Of a DNA stretch of 64,000 nucleotides, positions 35,653 through 45,443 are shown one piece after another. The stretch comes from Zwartia panacis (GTDB lineage: Bacteria > Pseudomonadota > Gammaproteobacteria > Burkholderiales > Burkholderiaceae_B). Each line of letters starts with the position of its first letter. The stretch's first letter is position 1. A program made the translations under genes and the position numbers. The stretch is from positions 111,524 through 175,523 of the forward strand of contig NZ_JAUHHF010000006.1 in assembly GCF_030410395.1 (NCBI RefSeq). Reading direction: 5' to 3'. The notes beneath the pieces are model-generated. The model made no database searches. It worked only from the letters and a program-made list of their open reading frames with translations, and had not been told where the DNA came from.

Positions 35653-37163
35653 TGGTGCGTGAGATTCATGCGCGGGACATCGTCACTAGCATTGCGGATG
35701 CATTGCAATATGTGAGTTACTACCATCCGGCTGATTTTGTTCAGGCCCTCAAGGCCGCTCATCAAAAAGAGAGCAGTGCGCCCGCTCGCAATGCGCTGCT
35801 GCAGTTGCTGGTGAACAGCAAACTCAGTGCCCAAGCCCAACGTCCTGTTTGCCAGGACACGGGTGTGGCACATGTTTTTTTCAAACTCGGGATGGACGTC
35901 CGCATTGTTGCGCCTGAGCGCTCCAGCACGCCGAGTTTGCAAGCACTGGCGAATGAGGGCGTCGCTCAGGCCTATATGTTCGCCGAGAATCCGTTGCGCG
36001 CTTCGATGATTCGCGACCCTCTCGGGCAGCGTAAAAATACAGGCGACAACACACCGGCAATCGTGCATGTCGAGTTAGTCGAGGGCGATCGCCTTGAGAT
36101 CATCGCTGTCGCTAAAGGCGGCGGTGGCGATGTTAAAGCGCGTTATGCCATGCTCAACCCAAGTGATTCGATCGCGGACTGGGTGGTCAGTCAGCTACCC
36201 GGCATGGGTGCAGGCTGGTGTCCGCCTGGAGTGCTGGGGCTTGGAGTTGGCGGCACGCCTGAGCAGGCCATGCTGATGGCCAAGCGCGCATTGTTCGCAC
36301 CGATCGATATTCAGTCGATAAGAGACAAGTCTGCGCACGATGCAGTCGAAAAGCTTCGCCTCGAGGTATTTGACCGTGTCAACGCTCTGGGTATTGGTGC
36401 GCAAGGCCTAGGCGGAGATTCCACGATCCTGGATGTCAAAATCGAGACTGCTCCGTCGCATGCGGCGTTATTGCCTGTCGCGCTCATGCCGAATTGCGCG
36501 GCGACGCGTTTTATTTCGTTTTCTCTCGATGGCTCGGGTCCGGCATCATTTGCTCCGCCTGATCCCTCTGTGTGGGAAGGGATTCCTGGTGCCATGCCGA
36601 CCACCGATGGCCGACGTGTAAATCTGGATACGTTGACGCATGAAGAAGTGCGGAGTTGGAAAGCTGGCGAGTTGCTCTTGCTATCCGGTAAGCTCTTGAC
36701 CGGTCGGGATGCCGCGCATAAACGCATGGTCGATACGCTCGCGCGTGGTGAGGCGTTACCCGTGCCTTTGAAAAATCGTGCCATTTACTACGTCGGCCCA
36801 GTTGATCCGGTCAAAGGAGAGGCGGTTGGGCCCGCCGGCCCAACGACGTCAACGCGAATGGATAAATTCATGCCTGTCTTGCTCGAACAAACGGGTCTGC
36901 TTGTGTCCGTTGGCAAGGCTGAGCGAGGACCCGTTGCGATCGAAGCGATCAAGAAAGCCGGTGCCGCATACCTGGTCGCTGTGGGCGGGGCTGCTTATCT
37001 CGTATCCAAAGCGATCGAGTCGGCTCGTATCTTGGCCTATGAGGATCTTGGTATGGAAGCAATCTATGAATTTGTGGTGCGCGATATGCCGGTGACAGTC
37101 GGTGTTGACGCCCGCGGTCAGACCATTCACTGGATCAGCTCAGCTCGTACCAGTCGCGAATAG
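35652..37163 (+). CDS. class I fumarate hydratase-type iron-sulfur hydro-lyase
   Basis: 503 aa, combining the alpha (N-terminal) and beta (C-terminal, from about residue 300) parts of class I fumarase/tartrate dehydratase. Likely 4Fe-4S ligands are Cys in RPVCQDTG near 74, PNCAATRFISF near 278 and GWCPPGVLGLGVGGT near 195. The C-terminal segment YYVGPVDPVKGEAVGPAGPTT is the beta-domain active-site block. Its ATG uses the last base of the lyase stop (TGATG), so the pair is translationally coupled. It should interconvert fumarate and malate, or a close analogue such as tartrate or mesaconate. The 3' end overlaps the LOG gene by 29 bases. Confidence 0.88.
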   Translation: MVREIHARDIVTSIADALQYVSYYHPADFVQALKAAHQKESSAPARNALLQLLVNSKLSAQAQRPVCQDTGVAHVFFKLGMDVRIVAPERSSTPSLQALANEGVAQAYMFAENPLRASMIRDPLGQRKNTGDNTPAIVHVELVEGDRLEIIAVAKGGGGDVKARYAMLNPSDSIADWVVSQLPGMGAGWCPPGVLGLGVGGTPEQAMLMAKRALFAPIDIQSIRDKSAHDAVEKLRLEVFDRVNALGIGAQGLGGDSTILDVKIETAPSHAALLPVALMPNCAATRFISFSLDGSGPASFAPPDPSVWEGIPGAMPTTDGRRVNLDTLTHEEVRSWKAGELLLLSGKLLTGRDAAHKRMVDTLARGEALPVPLKNRAIYYVGPVDPVKGEAVGPAGPTTSTRMDKFMPVLLEQTGLLVSVGKAERGPVAIEAIKKAGAAYLVAVGGAAYLVSKAIESARILAYEDLGMEAIYEFVVRDMPVTVGVDARGQTIHWISSARTSRE

Positions 37164-37992
37164 CGCTCCACGCCTCTTGAGCAGTTTCGACGATCTTGAC
37201 GATGTTGAGGTCGTCATGTTCGATTAATCCGGACTCGATCAAAAGATCAAAGCGAATCATGCTGTTCCAAAAGGTATGACCCACTAACACGATGGGCATG
37301 GGGTCGACTTTTTTTGTTTGAACGAGTGTCAGGACCTCGAAGAGTTCATCGAACGAGCCAAAGCCTCCCGGAAACACAACAATGGCGCGCGCGCGAAGCA
37401 TGAAGTGCATTTTGCGCAGGGCAAAGTAATGAAACCTGAAACAAAAATCGGGTGTGATGTAGGGGTTGGGAACTTGTTCGCGAGGCAGGCTGATGTTCAG
37501 GCCTATCGATACATCGCCAGCTTCTGAGGCACCCCGGTTGGCCGCCTCCATGATGCCGGGTCCGCCTCCCGTGCAGATATGCAAGCGAAAATTTTTGGCG
37601 GCCTGATGACGATTGTATTCACCCACCAAGCGTCCAAAGTCTCGCGCTGACTCGTAATGCACACAAGTGTTGAGCGCGATTTTCGCTTTGGCACGCTCTG
37701 CATCGCTCGTCGCGGTTTTTTCTTTCAATAGCGCATCCTCACGGCTGACAAAGCGCGCGGAGCCGAATACAACGATCGTGTGATCGATCCCGTGCTCTCT
37801 CAGAATTAAATCTGGTTTGAGGAGTTCGAGTTGAAAACGGATGCCGCGGACCTCCGGACTATTGAGAAAGTCTTGATCCGCAAAGGCAAGCTTGTAAGCA
37901 GTGCCTTTTTCAGAAGGTGAAAACTTTTCTTCGAGTTCAACAGTCAGTTCGCCGGCGGTTTTGGCGTTATCAATGGGTAGTTTGGGTGTCAT
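37135..37992 (-). CDS. LOG-family protein (possible nucleotide 5'-monophosphate nucleosidase)
   Basis: 285 aa. TIVVFGSARF, CTGGGPGIMEAANRGA and FPGGFGSFDELFE are the three LOG/lysine-decarboxylase-like blocks. The consensus PGGxGTxxE appears here as PGGFGSFDE, with Ser for Thr. LOG enzymes remove ribose 5-phosphate from nucleotides (cytokinin activation in plants, nucleotide salvage or stress functions in bacteria). It converges on the fumarase gene with a 29-base overlap of coding ends. Confidence 0.87.
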   Translation of the reverse strand: MTPKLPIDNAKTAGELTVELEEKFSPSEKGTAYKLAFADQDFLNSPEVRGIRFQLELLKPDLILREHGIDHTIVVFGSARFVSREDALLKEKTATSDAERAKAKIALNTCVHYESARDFGRLVGEYNRHQAAKNFRLHICTGGGPGIMEAANRGASEAGDVSIGLNISLPREQVPNPYITPDFCFRFHYFALRKMHFMLRARAIVVFPGGFGSFDELFEVLTLVQTKKVDPMPIVLVGHTFWNSMIRFDLLIESGLIEHDDLNIVKIVETAQEAWSAIRDWYELS

Positions 37993-38065
37993 GCAGGTAC
38001 CTGATGGAAGTTTCTAGCCTAATATATTCCAAAAGCACAGAATCGATTCTCATAAGGACACAAGC

Positions 38066-38911
38066 ATGAAGTTGGTCAGTTATATCCATCAAGGCAAGAA
38101 TACCTACGGCGTTTTGCTTCCCGACGGCGGGATTGTGGATCTAGCGTCCCGTATCGGGCATGAGTACCCCACGCTTTTGGAGCTGGTACGGAAAAACGGT
38201 TATGCGGCTGCTCAGCAAGTCCTCAACAATGCGAAGAGTGGCGATGTAAGAGAGTCGGATATCCGTTATTTGCCCCTTTTCCTTGAGCCTGTCACGATTC
38301 ATTGTGTGGGTTTGAATTACGCCGCGCATGCGGCCGAGGCGGGTCACAAGCTCCCAGAATTTCCCCGGACTTTTGTCAAAATACCCGCCGCACTCGTCGC
38401 GCACAATGAGGACTTTGACAAGCCGACGCTTTCCCCGGAGTTTGATTTTGAAGGGGAAATCGCCGTGGTCATCAGCCAGACCGCTCGCAAGGTCAAAGCC
38501 GAAGATGCTGCAAAATACATCGCAGGCTATACCTGTTTCATGGACGGTTCTGTGCGTGATTATCAATTTCAGCGCACCCTCGATCAAGGCAAAAACTTTT
38601 ACCGCTCCAGCTCGATCGGCCCCGCGCTCGTGACGCCCGACGAGGTGGGTGTGCTAGATCATTTGACGCTGACGACGATCGTGTCGGGTGAAACCATGCA
38701 GCACACAGCCTTCGACAACATGATCTTCACGATTCCGAAATTGATTGAGTACATTTCGGACTTTACAGAGCTCCACGCAGGGGATGTGATTGCCACGGGT
38801 ACTCCGGAAGGGGTGGGTTTTAGCCGCACCCCGCCCAGATTTCTGCAAAAGGGGGATGTTGTCGAGGTCATCATTGATAAAATAGGAACATTGTGTAACA
38901 AGGTTTCTTAG
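38066..38911 (+). CDS. fumarylacetoacetate hydrolase-family protein
   Basis: 281 aa. [16 protein letters not shown] near residue 80 and [11 protein letters not shown] near 130 supply the acidic metal ligands of the FAH fold. [15 protein letters not shown] and [13 protein letters not shown] complete it. Close relatives are 2-keto-4-pentenoate hydratases/isomerases, acylpyruvases and ureidoglycolate lyases, so C-C bond cleavage or isomerisation of a 2-oxo acid is expected. It has a good ribosome site (AAGGA). It ends only four bases before kup. Confidence 0.85.
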   Translation: MKLVSYIHQGKNTYGVLLPDGGIVDLASRIGHEYPTLLELVRKNGYAAAQQVLNNAKSGDVRESDIRYLPLFLEPVTIHCVGLNYAAHAAEAGHKLPEFPRTFVKIPAALVAHNEDFDKPTLSPEFDFEGEIAVVISQTARKVKAEDAAKYIAGYTCFMDGSVRDYQFQRTLDQGKNFYRSSSIGPALVTPDEVGVLDHLTLTTIVSGETMQHTAFDNMIFTIPKLIEYISDFTELHAGDVIATGTPEGVGFSRTPPRFLQKGDVVEVIIDKIGTLCNKVS

Positions 38912-38915
38912 CAAA

Positions 38916-40853
38916 ATGACTATTAGCGATCCACAGTACTCACAGTCAAGCATCCTCGAACCGGTTGCACTGACTGCGGGTCCGGTGGGACACGGCTCGA
39001 CACAGGCCTTGATGCTTGCGGCCATCGGCGTAGTGTTCGGCGATATTGGCACGAGCCCTCTCTACGCGTTGAAAGAATGTTTTAGCCCTGAGCACGGGAT
39101 TCCCTATTCGCCAGAGGCTGTGTTCGGTATTTTGTCGATGCTGTTTTGGGCAGTGTTGTTGATCGTGACACTCAAATATGTCGTGATCGTGATGCGCGCG
39201 GACAACCGGGGCGAGGGTGGGGTCTTGTCACTGATGGCCTTGGCGATGCGCTCACTCAAAGGCAAAGGCAAGCCTCATCTGGCGGTGATGATGCTCGGTA
39301 TGTTCGGGGCATGCATGCTGGTGGGCGAGTCAGTGATCACTCCGGCGATTTCTGTCTTGTCGGCTGTTGAGGGTCTGGAGATCATCACGCCGGAACTCAA
39401 AAGTTTCATCATTCCGATCACACTGACCATTCTGGTTGTTTTGTTTGTGATTCAAAAGCATGGCACTGCCGCAGTCGGCAAGCTGTTCGGGCCGATCACA
39501 CTACTCTGGTTTCTGACCTTGGCTGCCCTGGGTGTACTCAACATTCTCAAGCAGCCAGATATTTTCATGGCGATTAATCCCATGTATGCGATCGACTTCA
39601 TTTATGCGCATACATTTTTAGCGTTTATCGTGCTGGGTTCAGTTGTGCTGGTTGTCACGGGTGTCGAGGCACTCTATCTGGACATGGGGCATTTTGGTAA
39701 AAAACCTGTGCGCTATGCCTGGTTGTTCGTGGTGATGCCGAGTCTGTTGTTGTGCTATTTCGGTCAGGGCGCCTTGCTCATGACGGATCCTGACGCGATC
39801 CGCAACCCTTTTTATCTGATGGCGCCAAGCTGGGCGCTGATTCCTCTGGTGGTGCTGGCAACTTGCGCGACTGTGATTGCCTCTCAAGCGGTGATCTCTG
39901 GCGCGTACTCTCTCGCGAATCAGGCGACTCTGCTGGGATTTTTGCCTCGCATGAGTATCAATCACACTTCCGAAGCTGAGCGTGGCCAGATTTACATTCC
40001 GGTTGTGAACTGGGCATTATTGGTCATGGTGTTGTTCACGGTGATCGAGTTCAGAGAGTCGAGCAACCTGGCGGCAGCCTACGGGATTTCGGTCACGACA
40101 ACGATGCTGATTACAACGTTGTTGGTGGCTGTGGTGATGATTCGCGAGTGGAAACTGAATCCGCTACTGGTCGCGGTATTTTTAGTAGTGTTTTTGTTGA
40201 TTGATGTGTCTTTTTGGGCGGCAAACCTCATCAAGGTCAAGGATGGCGGGTGGTACCCACTTTTCCTGGGTCTCGCTTGCTTTACCTGCTTGATGACCTG
40301 GTATACCGGTCGACGTCTGCTCCGGGAAAAACTGATTGATGGCTCGATTCCCTTGGCGGATTTTGTCACCAGCATTCTGGCGTACCCGCCTCACCGGGTG
40401 GACGGTACAGCTGTATTTTTGACTGCGCACGTCGACCATACTCCCTCGACAATGTTGCACAATCTCAAACACAACAAGGTTTTGCATAAGCGTGTGTTTT
40501 TCATCAAGTTAAGCACTTGGGATGTCCCGTATGTGAATGATGATGAAAGGCTGCAGCTCAAAGAGCTTGGCAAAGACATTTATGTCGTGCGCGCGGTGCA
40601 TGGTTTTAAAGAAACACCCGACATCAATTCCGTGCTGGCCCTGATTACAGCCAAGCATGGGCTCGAGTTTGACGAGATGGACACTTCGTTCTTTCTGGCG
40701 CGCGATACGATTGTGCCAAGCAAGCTGCCTGGTATGGCGCTCTGGCGTGAAAAGCTATTTTCCTGGATGTATCAGAACGCAGCCAAACCTTCGGATTTTT
40801 TCCAAATCCCACCTAACCGCGTCGTAGAACTTGGCGCGAAGATAGAGATCTAA
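38916..40853 (+). CDS. kup: low-affinity potassium transporter Kup
   Basis: 645-aa inner-membrane protein with about 12 helices followed by a soluble C-terminal domain. [22 protein letters not shown] near residue 35 is the KUP signature, and [10 protein letters not shown] with YFGQGALL are further conserved transport blocks. It takes up potassium with protons. It is placed immediately after an FAH gene without an obvious ribosome site, so translation may depend on readthrough of upstream ribosomes. A hairpin follows the stop. Confidence 0.94.
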   Translation: MTISDPQYSQSSILEPVALTAGPVGHGSTQALMLAAIGVVFGDIGTSPLYALKECFSPEHGIPYSPEAVFGILSMLFWAVLLIVTLKYVVIVMRADNRGEGGVLSLMALAMRSLKGKGKPHLAVMMLGMFGACMLVGESVITPAISVLSAVEGLEIITPELKSFIIPITLTILVVLFVIQKHGTAAVGKLFGPITLLWFLTLAALGVLNILKQPDIFMAINPMYAIDFIYAHTFLAFIVLGSVVLVVTGVEALYLDMGHFGKKPVRYAWLFVVMPSLLLCYFGQGALLMTDPDAIRNPFYLMAPSWALIPLVVLATCATVIASQAVISGAYSLANQATLLGFLPRMSINHTSEAERGQIYIPVVNWALLVMVLFTVIEFRESSNLAAAYGISVTTTMLITTLLVAVVMIREWKLNPLLVAVFLVVFLLIDVSFWAANLIKVKDGGWYPLFLGLACFTCLMTWYTGRRLLREKLIDGSIPLADFVTSILAYPPHRVDGTAVFLTAHVDHTPSTMLHNLKHNKVLHKRVFFIKLSTWDVPYVNDDERLQLKELGKDIYVVRAVHGFKETPDINSVLALITAKHGLEFDEMDTSFFLARDTIVPSKLPGMALWREKLFSWMYQNAAKPSDFFQIPPNRVVELGAKIEI

Positions 40854-40860
40854 GTTCGAC

Positions 40861-40885
40861 GCCTGTCATGTTTACCGTGACAGGC
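40861..40885. terminator. hairpin between kup and the methyltransferase gene
   Basis: GCCTGTCATG / CGTGACAGGC with a five-base loop; nine of ten positions pair. It lies between two converging genes eight bases after the kup stop. No T-run is present. Confidence 0.6.
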
Positions 40886-40898
40886 AAGGGTCATATGT

Positions 40899-41750
40899 TT
40901 AAAACTGGCGAGGGCGTGCATACAAATCCGTGTGGCCGATCTCGCATGTCTCTGCCTGGACTCTTTTCAGCTTCCAAGCGTTGACGGTTTCAACGGATAC
41001 CAGCCCCGTTTCCAATACCGCTCCCGCACTGCCGAGTGCAAGTTGCTCGATCAGCAGACGGTCCTTGCTATCGAGTTTCCAGGGACTCTGGGCTGTGGAA
41101 ACCGCAAAGCCGCGAGTCTCCAGCAGCTTTTGCATGACGAGTGCTGCGGTAGGTCCCGCCGCTGCGCCAAAACCTTTGTCAGTCTGTTGATGTGCGTGAA
41201 AAGCGTTGAGCATCTCGGCATCTGTTGGTTCTGAGGGACGCCAGGTTTCTTGTCCGTTATAGGTCAGCACCGTATAGAGCGGCTTGGAAAGCAAATGACA
41301 AAATTTTTCCAGCCAGCCAACTGCCACGAGGTCAAAAAACGCGGCGGCTGTGATCAAGTCCGCAGGCTTTTCAAGCACGGCTTGAATATTGCTGGAGAGA
41401 TCTTCACAGAGAAAATCAACCGAGATGTGTTTGTTGTGTTTGATCAGAGAGAGCGTCGTATTGTCCGAGCGCACTTCATCGGCCCATTGCAGTAGTGCGA
41501 TGCGAGCAGCGTCGAGTAACGCTGGGTCATAATCGACGAGAGTCCAGTGCTGGTGGTCGGGTAGGTGAGCAGCCAAGGCGCGCAGGTTTGAACCAGAGCC
41601 AGACCCGAGATCCACTAGTTTGATCACACCAGGGCGAGCCCGCGCAAGATGTTCGAGATCCTGTACGACCCGTTCGCGCAAGGAAATGTCGCGGGCGCGA
41701 TGATCTGCGGGTTCACGAAGTGCGAGCCATTGTGCGGAAAAACCTGTCAT
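40899..41750 (-). CDS. class I SAM-dependent methyltransferase
   Basis: 283-aa soluble enzyme. Motif [18 protein letters not shown] near residue 45, followed by [16 protein letters not shown], forms the SAM pocket; a [13 protein letters not shown] loop lies near 145. The acceptor is unknown. It overlaps the glucan-exporter-like gene by four bases (ATGA) and is the last gene of a three-gene unit with it and the OpgH-like glucosyltransferase. It may decorate the product made by that locus. Confidence 0.82.
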   Translation of the reverse strand: MTGFSAQWLALREPADHRARDISLRERVVQDLEHLARARPGVIKLVDLGSGSGSNLRALAAHLPDHQHWTLVDYDPALLDAARIALLQWADEVRSDNTTLSLIKHNKHISVDFLCEDLSSNIQAVLEKPADLITAAAFFDLVAVGWLEKFCHLLSKPLYTVLTYNGQETWRPSEPTDAEMLNAFHAHQQTDKGFGAAAGPTAALVMQKLLETRGFAVSTAQSPWKLDSKDRLLIEQLALGSAGAVLETGLVSVETVNAWKLKRVQAETCEIGHTDLYARPRQF

Positions 41751-43540
41751 CTCTGTTCCATTGTTTGATGAGTTTGTGACGGCTGTTCAACGGGCGCATT
41801 GAATTGCTGTTTCACGATTTCGGTGAAGCGTCCACCTTGTGCGTAAAGCGCGTCAAAAGTGCCGGCTTCGATCACCTGTCCTGCATCCATCACAAGAATC
41901 ATATCGGCTTGTCTGATGGTGCTGAGGCGGTGAGCAATCACCAGTGTGCTGCGTTGACGCGTGACTTCGTCCATTGCTTTGAGCAGGCTTGTTTCGGTCG
42001 TACTGTCGAGTGCGCTTGTCGCCTCGTCCAAAATCAGCATCGGCGGGTCTTTCAAGAGGACACGAGCGATCGAAAGTCGTTGACGTTCGCCACCGGAGAG
42101 ACTGCGGCCACGTTCACCGATGATGGTGTCAAAACCTTCCGGCTGTCTGAGGATAAAGTCCAGCGCCTGGGCTCGCGCGCAAGCTTCGCGCATGTCCGCC
42201 TCGGTGGCCTCTGGAGAGCCTACCCGAAGATTCTCCGCAATCGAGCGGTTGAACAACAGAGGCTCCTGAAACACGACACCGATATTTCGACGCAACGCAG
42301 TCAATTGAAATTCCCGTATGTTGCGACCGTCGATCGTGATCGCGCCTGATTGCGGATCAAAGGCGCGATAAAGCAGGCTGAGTGCCGTCGACTTGCCGGC
42401 ACCTGACGTGCCCACCAGGGCCAGTGTTTGTCCGGGCGCAACCGAAAAGCTCAAGTTTTGTACGGCAGGTCTTTTGCCATCGTAGGAGAACGTGACGTGA
42501 TGAAACTCGATATGACCCTGGCAGCGACCAGGATCAATCGCGTGAGGCAAGTCTTGAATTTCGGGGTCGGTATCGAGCACTCCGAAAAACTCTTTCAGAC
42601 GAGGTGCGTCCATGGCGAGCTTGTTCGCAAATGCCACGATCTGTTCGAGTCGACCAATCACCATTCCGGCAAACGCGATGAAGGTCACGATCTCACCAAT
42701 GGTGATCAGAGACTTGGTGTAGAGCCAGGCACCCAGAATGACGATGCATAAAATGCTCAGCGTCGTGGCGGAGCGTGTGAGAACCGTCACGATTGCCCAC
42801 CAGGACAATACAGGTAACTGGGCGCCGAGTACGCGCTGACTGATGTTGCGCAGGGCGTTGACCTCGGTCTGGATGCGCGAGAAACTTTGGACAAGAGCAA
42901 TATTGCCAAGCGTGTCCGAGGCGAGTTCTGCCAAGTCCGAATGATGGCTTTCGACTTGCTGTTGCAGTTTTTGGGTTTTACGCAAAATGAAATTGGTCAG
43001 TATTCCAAAAAGCAAACACAAGACAATCAGCACTAGAGCAAGTCGCCAATTGATATAGAGCGCAAGAGGGACCAGCACCACTAGGGAAACGAACGCGGCC
43101 AGATGTTCGCGAAAAAAACTCAGCCACAACCACCACAGCGTGTCAGTCCCTTGCAGCATGATTTTCATCAGTCGGCCAGAATGCGTGCGGGACTGTTGAG
43201 CGAGTGGCAGGTGCAGGACGTGTTCGAAATATTCACCAAAGACGGCGTGGCGGCGTCTATGTGCCAGGCGATCGGAAAAAAGCGCCACAAGTGTCGAGCA
43301 CAGGATTGTGAACAAACCAAAACCCGTCCAGAGCAAAAGCAAGGGCCAGACTCCTGCCCAGATCGCTGCAGGCTGATCGCTGGGGATTTTGGACAGCGTA
43401 TCGATCACGCGTCCAAATAGCACAGGCTCAGCGAACAGTGCCATCGCCAGCGCAACGTTGGCAAACGCCAACATCCAGCCGAGTCGGCGATCCGAACCCA
43501 GTTTGTCGAGCACGCGCAGATAGAGACGAAGAAATTTCAT
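41747..43540 (-). CDS. NdvA/ChvA-like glucan ABC exporter
   Basis: 597-aa fused permease/ATPase. The N-terminus [20 protein letters not shown] followed by [14 protein letters not shown] is the hallmark of NdvA/ChvA, which export cyclic beta-1,2-glucan in rhizobia and Agrobacterium. ATPase motifs: Walker [10 protein letters not shown] near residue 380, signature [16 protein letters not shown], Walker [12 protein letters not shown]. No cyclic glucan synthase (NdvB/ChvB, about 2800 aa) is in the window. Instead an OpgH-like glucosyltransferase lies 22 bases upstream, so the exported compound may be a different glucan or glycoconjugate. Confidence 0.87.
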   Translation of the reverse strand: MKFLRLYLRVLDKLGSDRRLGWMLAFANVALAMALFAEPVLFGRVIDTLSKIPSDQPAAIWAGVWPLLLLWTGFGLFTILCSTLVALFSDRLAHRRRHAVFGEYFEHVLHLPLAQQSRTHSGRLMKIMLQGTDTLWWLWLSFFREHLAAFVSLVVLVPLALYINWRLALVLIVLCLLFGILTNFILRKTQKLQQQVESHHSDLAELASDTLGNIALVQSFSRIQTEVNALRNISQRVLGAQLPVLSWWAIVTVLTRSATTLSILCIVILGAWLYTKSLITIGEIVTFIAFAGMVIGRLEQIVAFANKLAMDAPRLKEFFGVLDTDPEIQDLPHAIDPGRCQGHIEFHHVTFSYDGKRPAVQNLSFSVAPGQTLALVGTSGAGKSTALSLLYRAFDPQSGAITIDGRNIREFQLTALRRNIGVVFQEPLLFNRSIAENLRVGSPEATEADMREACARAQALDFILRQPEGFDTIIGERGRSLSGGERQRLSIARVLLKDPPMLILDEATSALDSTTETSLLKAMDEVTRQRSTLVIAHRLSTIRQADMILVMDAGQVIEAGTFDALYAQGGRFTEIVKQQFNAPVEQPSQTHQTMEQR

Positions 43541-43562
43541 ATGTGCTCAGAGAGTATTGCGC

Positions 43563-45350
43563 TCAGCTGTGATTCGATGGCCTGACAGTCTGTAGAACAT
43601 TCAATGCCTTTAAATCGAGCGCCAGCAATGCTTCGGGTGGATTGATTTCTTCGGGTAAGGATAGCAATCTGTGCGTCATCATCCAGCGACCCAGCCAAGG
43701 TTGCGAGGTCAGGACCGCCAGAGGAATCGCAAGCAGCAGACCGCTGAAAAAAATCAGCGCATAGGGGAGCACAGCAGGGTGGGTGGCGAGCAGCAGACCA
43801 GATAGCACCAAGCCCAGGAGCGTGTGAGGCCAAAACTGCTTGAGGGCGTCAGATAAAGCGATCGTGTGGTCGTCACGCGTCTGCGCAGTCCAACCTGCTT
43901 TTTTTCCAAACACGAGACCCACGATAAAGATCGTGTGGTTCAGCCAGGTAATGGGTGTCATGAGGATAGAAAAAAGCATTTCAAGCGTCAGGCTCAGGCC
44001 AAAGCGCCAGCCTCCACCAAAACGGGTGCGTTCCTCTTTGCGCAGCAATACATCCAAGGCGCCTGCTATTTTTGGCAGGTACCACATGAGCAGTGCGAAT
44101 ACGAGGAGGGTAATGGACTCAGAGGCTTGAGCAAAGTCAGACGCGTTTGGAGTCAGGCTCAGTGCGAGCGTTGCCAACACCAGCATGGCGATCCAGGCGG
44201 GCGAGCCCAAAAACATGAAAATCGCCAAAGTCAGTTGATAGCGATTCATCAGCTTTAAGCCCGGCAAGGTCAGCAAATGGACGTATTGCAAGTTACCTTC
44301 GCACCAGCGCAGATCGCGACGAATATATTCACTCAACGTCGGCGGGTTTTCCTCCCAGCTTTCATCTTCCTGCGGAAACACCCGAACCTCAAAGCCAGCG
44401 CGCCGCATCAACACCGCTTCGACTTGGTCGTGGCTCAAAATATGGCGTGTCGAGCCATCGCGGCTGGTCAGCGCGGGGAGTTCGCAGTGTTCGATAAAAG
44501 GGGCTAGGCGAATGACAGCGTTGTGTCCCCAGTATGGACCACAGTCCGACTGCCACCAGGCCGAGCCCATCGTGTAGGACCTCATGCCCAAGCGCATACC
44601 GTATTGAAATAAGCGGGTAAAGGCACTTGTCGAGGGTAGTCCCACCACCAAGCCTTGCAAAATACCCAGCCGCGGATTCGCCTGCATCATGCGCACTAAG
44701 CGAACAATCGCTGCGCTGGTCATGAAACTGTCGACATCCAAAGTGAGGGCGAAATCGTGCTGAGCACCCCAGCGTTTGCAAAAGTCAGCGATGTTGCCAG
44801 CTTTGTAACCGGTATTGTCCGTGCGGCACCGGTAGGTGATCGCGACGCGCTGGCTCCAACGTTGTTGCATGGAATCAAAACAGGATTGCTCTTGTGCGGC
44901 AATGACGCGGTCGTTCGTATCACTCAATACATAGAGATGAAAATGTTCGCCTATGCCCGGGGCTGAGAGACCTTTGAGCATCGTTTCCAGGTTGCGCTCG
45001 ATACGCTCCGGCGTCTCATTACGGATACACAACAAAATCGCAGTCGATGTTGTGAGCGGTTCGGAGTCTGTGATGTCCATTTCACGAGGTAAAACAGAAG
45101 CTGTGGGTTCGGTTGAAAGCTGACAAAGCAGCAGACCGATCACAGCATTCCAGAATCCAACCACCATCCAGGGGAGCGTCAAACCCAGTAGTACCATCAA
45201 TATGACGTACAGGGCAGTGGGAGTTTGAGGTGCAAGCGCCTGATCCATCAGCCAAAGCATGAAAATGCCAGTGCTGAGCGAGAGCAGACAAAAAAGGATG
45301 CGACGCGCGGCGATCGCACGCGCAGAGGGGTTATTCATGAAGGTATTCAA
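43563..45350 (-). CDS. OpgH/MdoH-like family 2 glucosyltransferase
   Basis: 595 aa with membrane helices at the N-terminus and after about residue 365, and a cytoplasmic GT-A domain between. The processive GT2 motifs are DTND near residue 143, DVDSFM near 205 and RRDLRWCEGN (Q/RxxRW type) near 335. Compared with E. coli OpgH (847 aa) it is short, lacking the long N-terminal regulatory part. OpgH polymerises beta-1,2-linked glucose from UDP-glucose for periplasmic glucans. No opgG, which normally accompanies it, is nearby. First gene of a minus-strand operon with exporter and methyltransferase. Confidence 0.87.
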   Translation of the reverse strand: MNTFMNNPSARAIAARRILFCLLSLSTGIFMLWLMDQALAPQTPTALYVILMVLLGLTLPWMVVGFWNAVIGLLLCQLSTEPTASVLPREMDITDSEPLTTSTAILLCIRNETPERIERNLETMLKGLSAPGIGEHFHLYVLSDTNDRVIAAQEQSCFDSMQQRWSQRVAITYRCRTDNTGYKAGNIADFCKRWGAQHDFALTLDVDSFMTSAAIVRLVRMMQANPRLGILQGLVVGLPSTSAFTRLFQYGMRLGMRSYTMGSAWWQSDCGPYWGHNAVIRLAPFIEHCELPALTSRDGSTRHILSHDQVEAVLMRRAGFEVRVFPQEDESWEENPPTLSEYIRRDLRWCEGNLQYVHLLTLPGLKLMNRYQLTLAIFMFLGSPAWIAMLVLATLALSLTPNASDFAQASESITLLVFALLMWYLPKIAGALDVLLRKEERTRFGGGWRFGLSLTLEMLFSILMTPITWLNHTIFIVGLVFGKKAGWTAQTRDDHTIALSDALKQFWPHTLLGLVLSGLLLATHPAVLPYALIFFSGLLLAIPLAVLTSQPWLGRWMMTHRLLSLPEEINPPEALLALDLKALNVLQTVRPSNHS

Positions 45351-45371
45351 GGGGATGGCCTCTGACTCACT

Positions 45372-45400
45372 TATACTCTGTGAAATGCTTTAGCAGTATA
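45372..45400. promoter_or_regulatory. paired -10-like elements in the divergent spacer
   Basis: TATACT at 45372-45377 (plus) and TATACT on the minus strand at 45395-45400 face each other between the OpgH-like and dehydrogenase genes. Flanking CTGAC/GTCAG gives partial dyad symmetry. If both are used, the two transcripts would start almost opposite each other. No convincing -35 boxes are visible. Confidence 0.3.
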
Positions 45401-45443
45401 GGTCAGAGCGGATCGTTTAAATTTAAAAACCCAGGACTCATTC

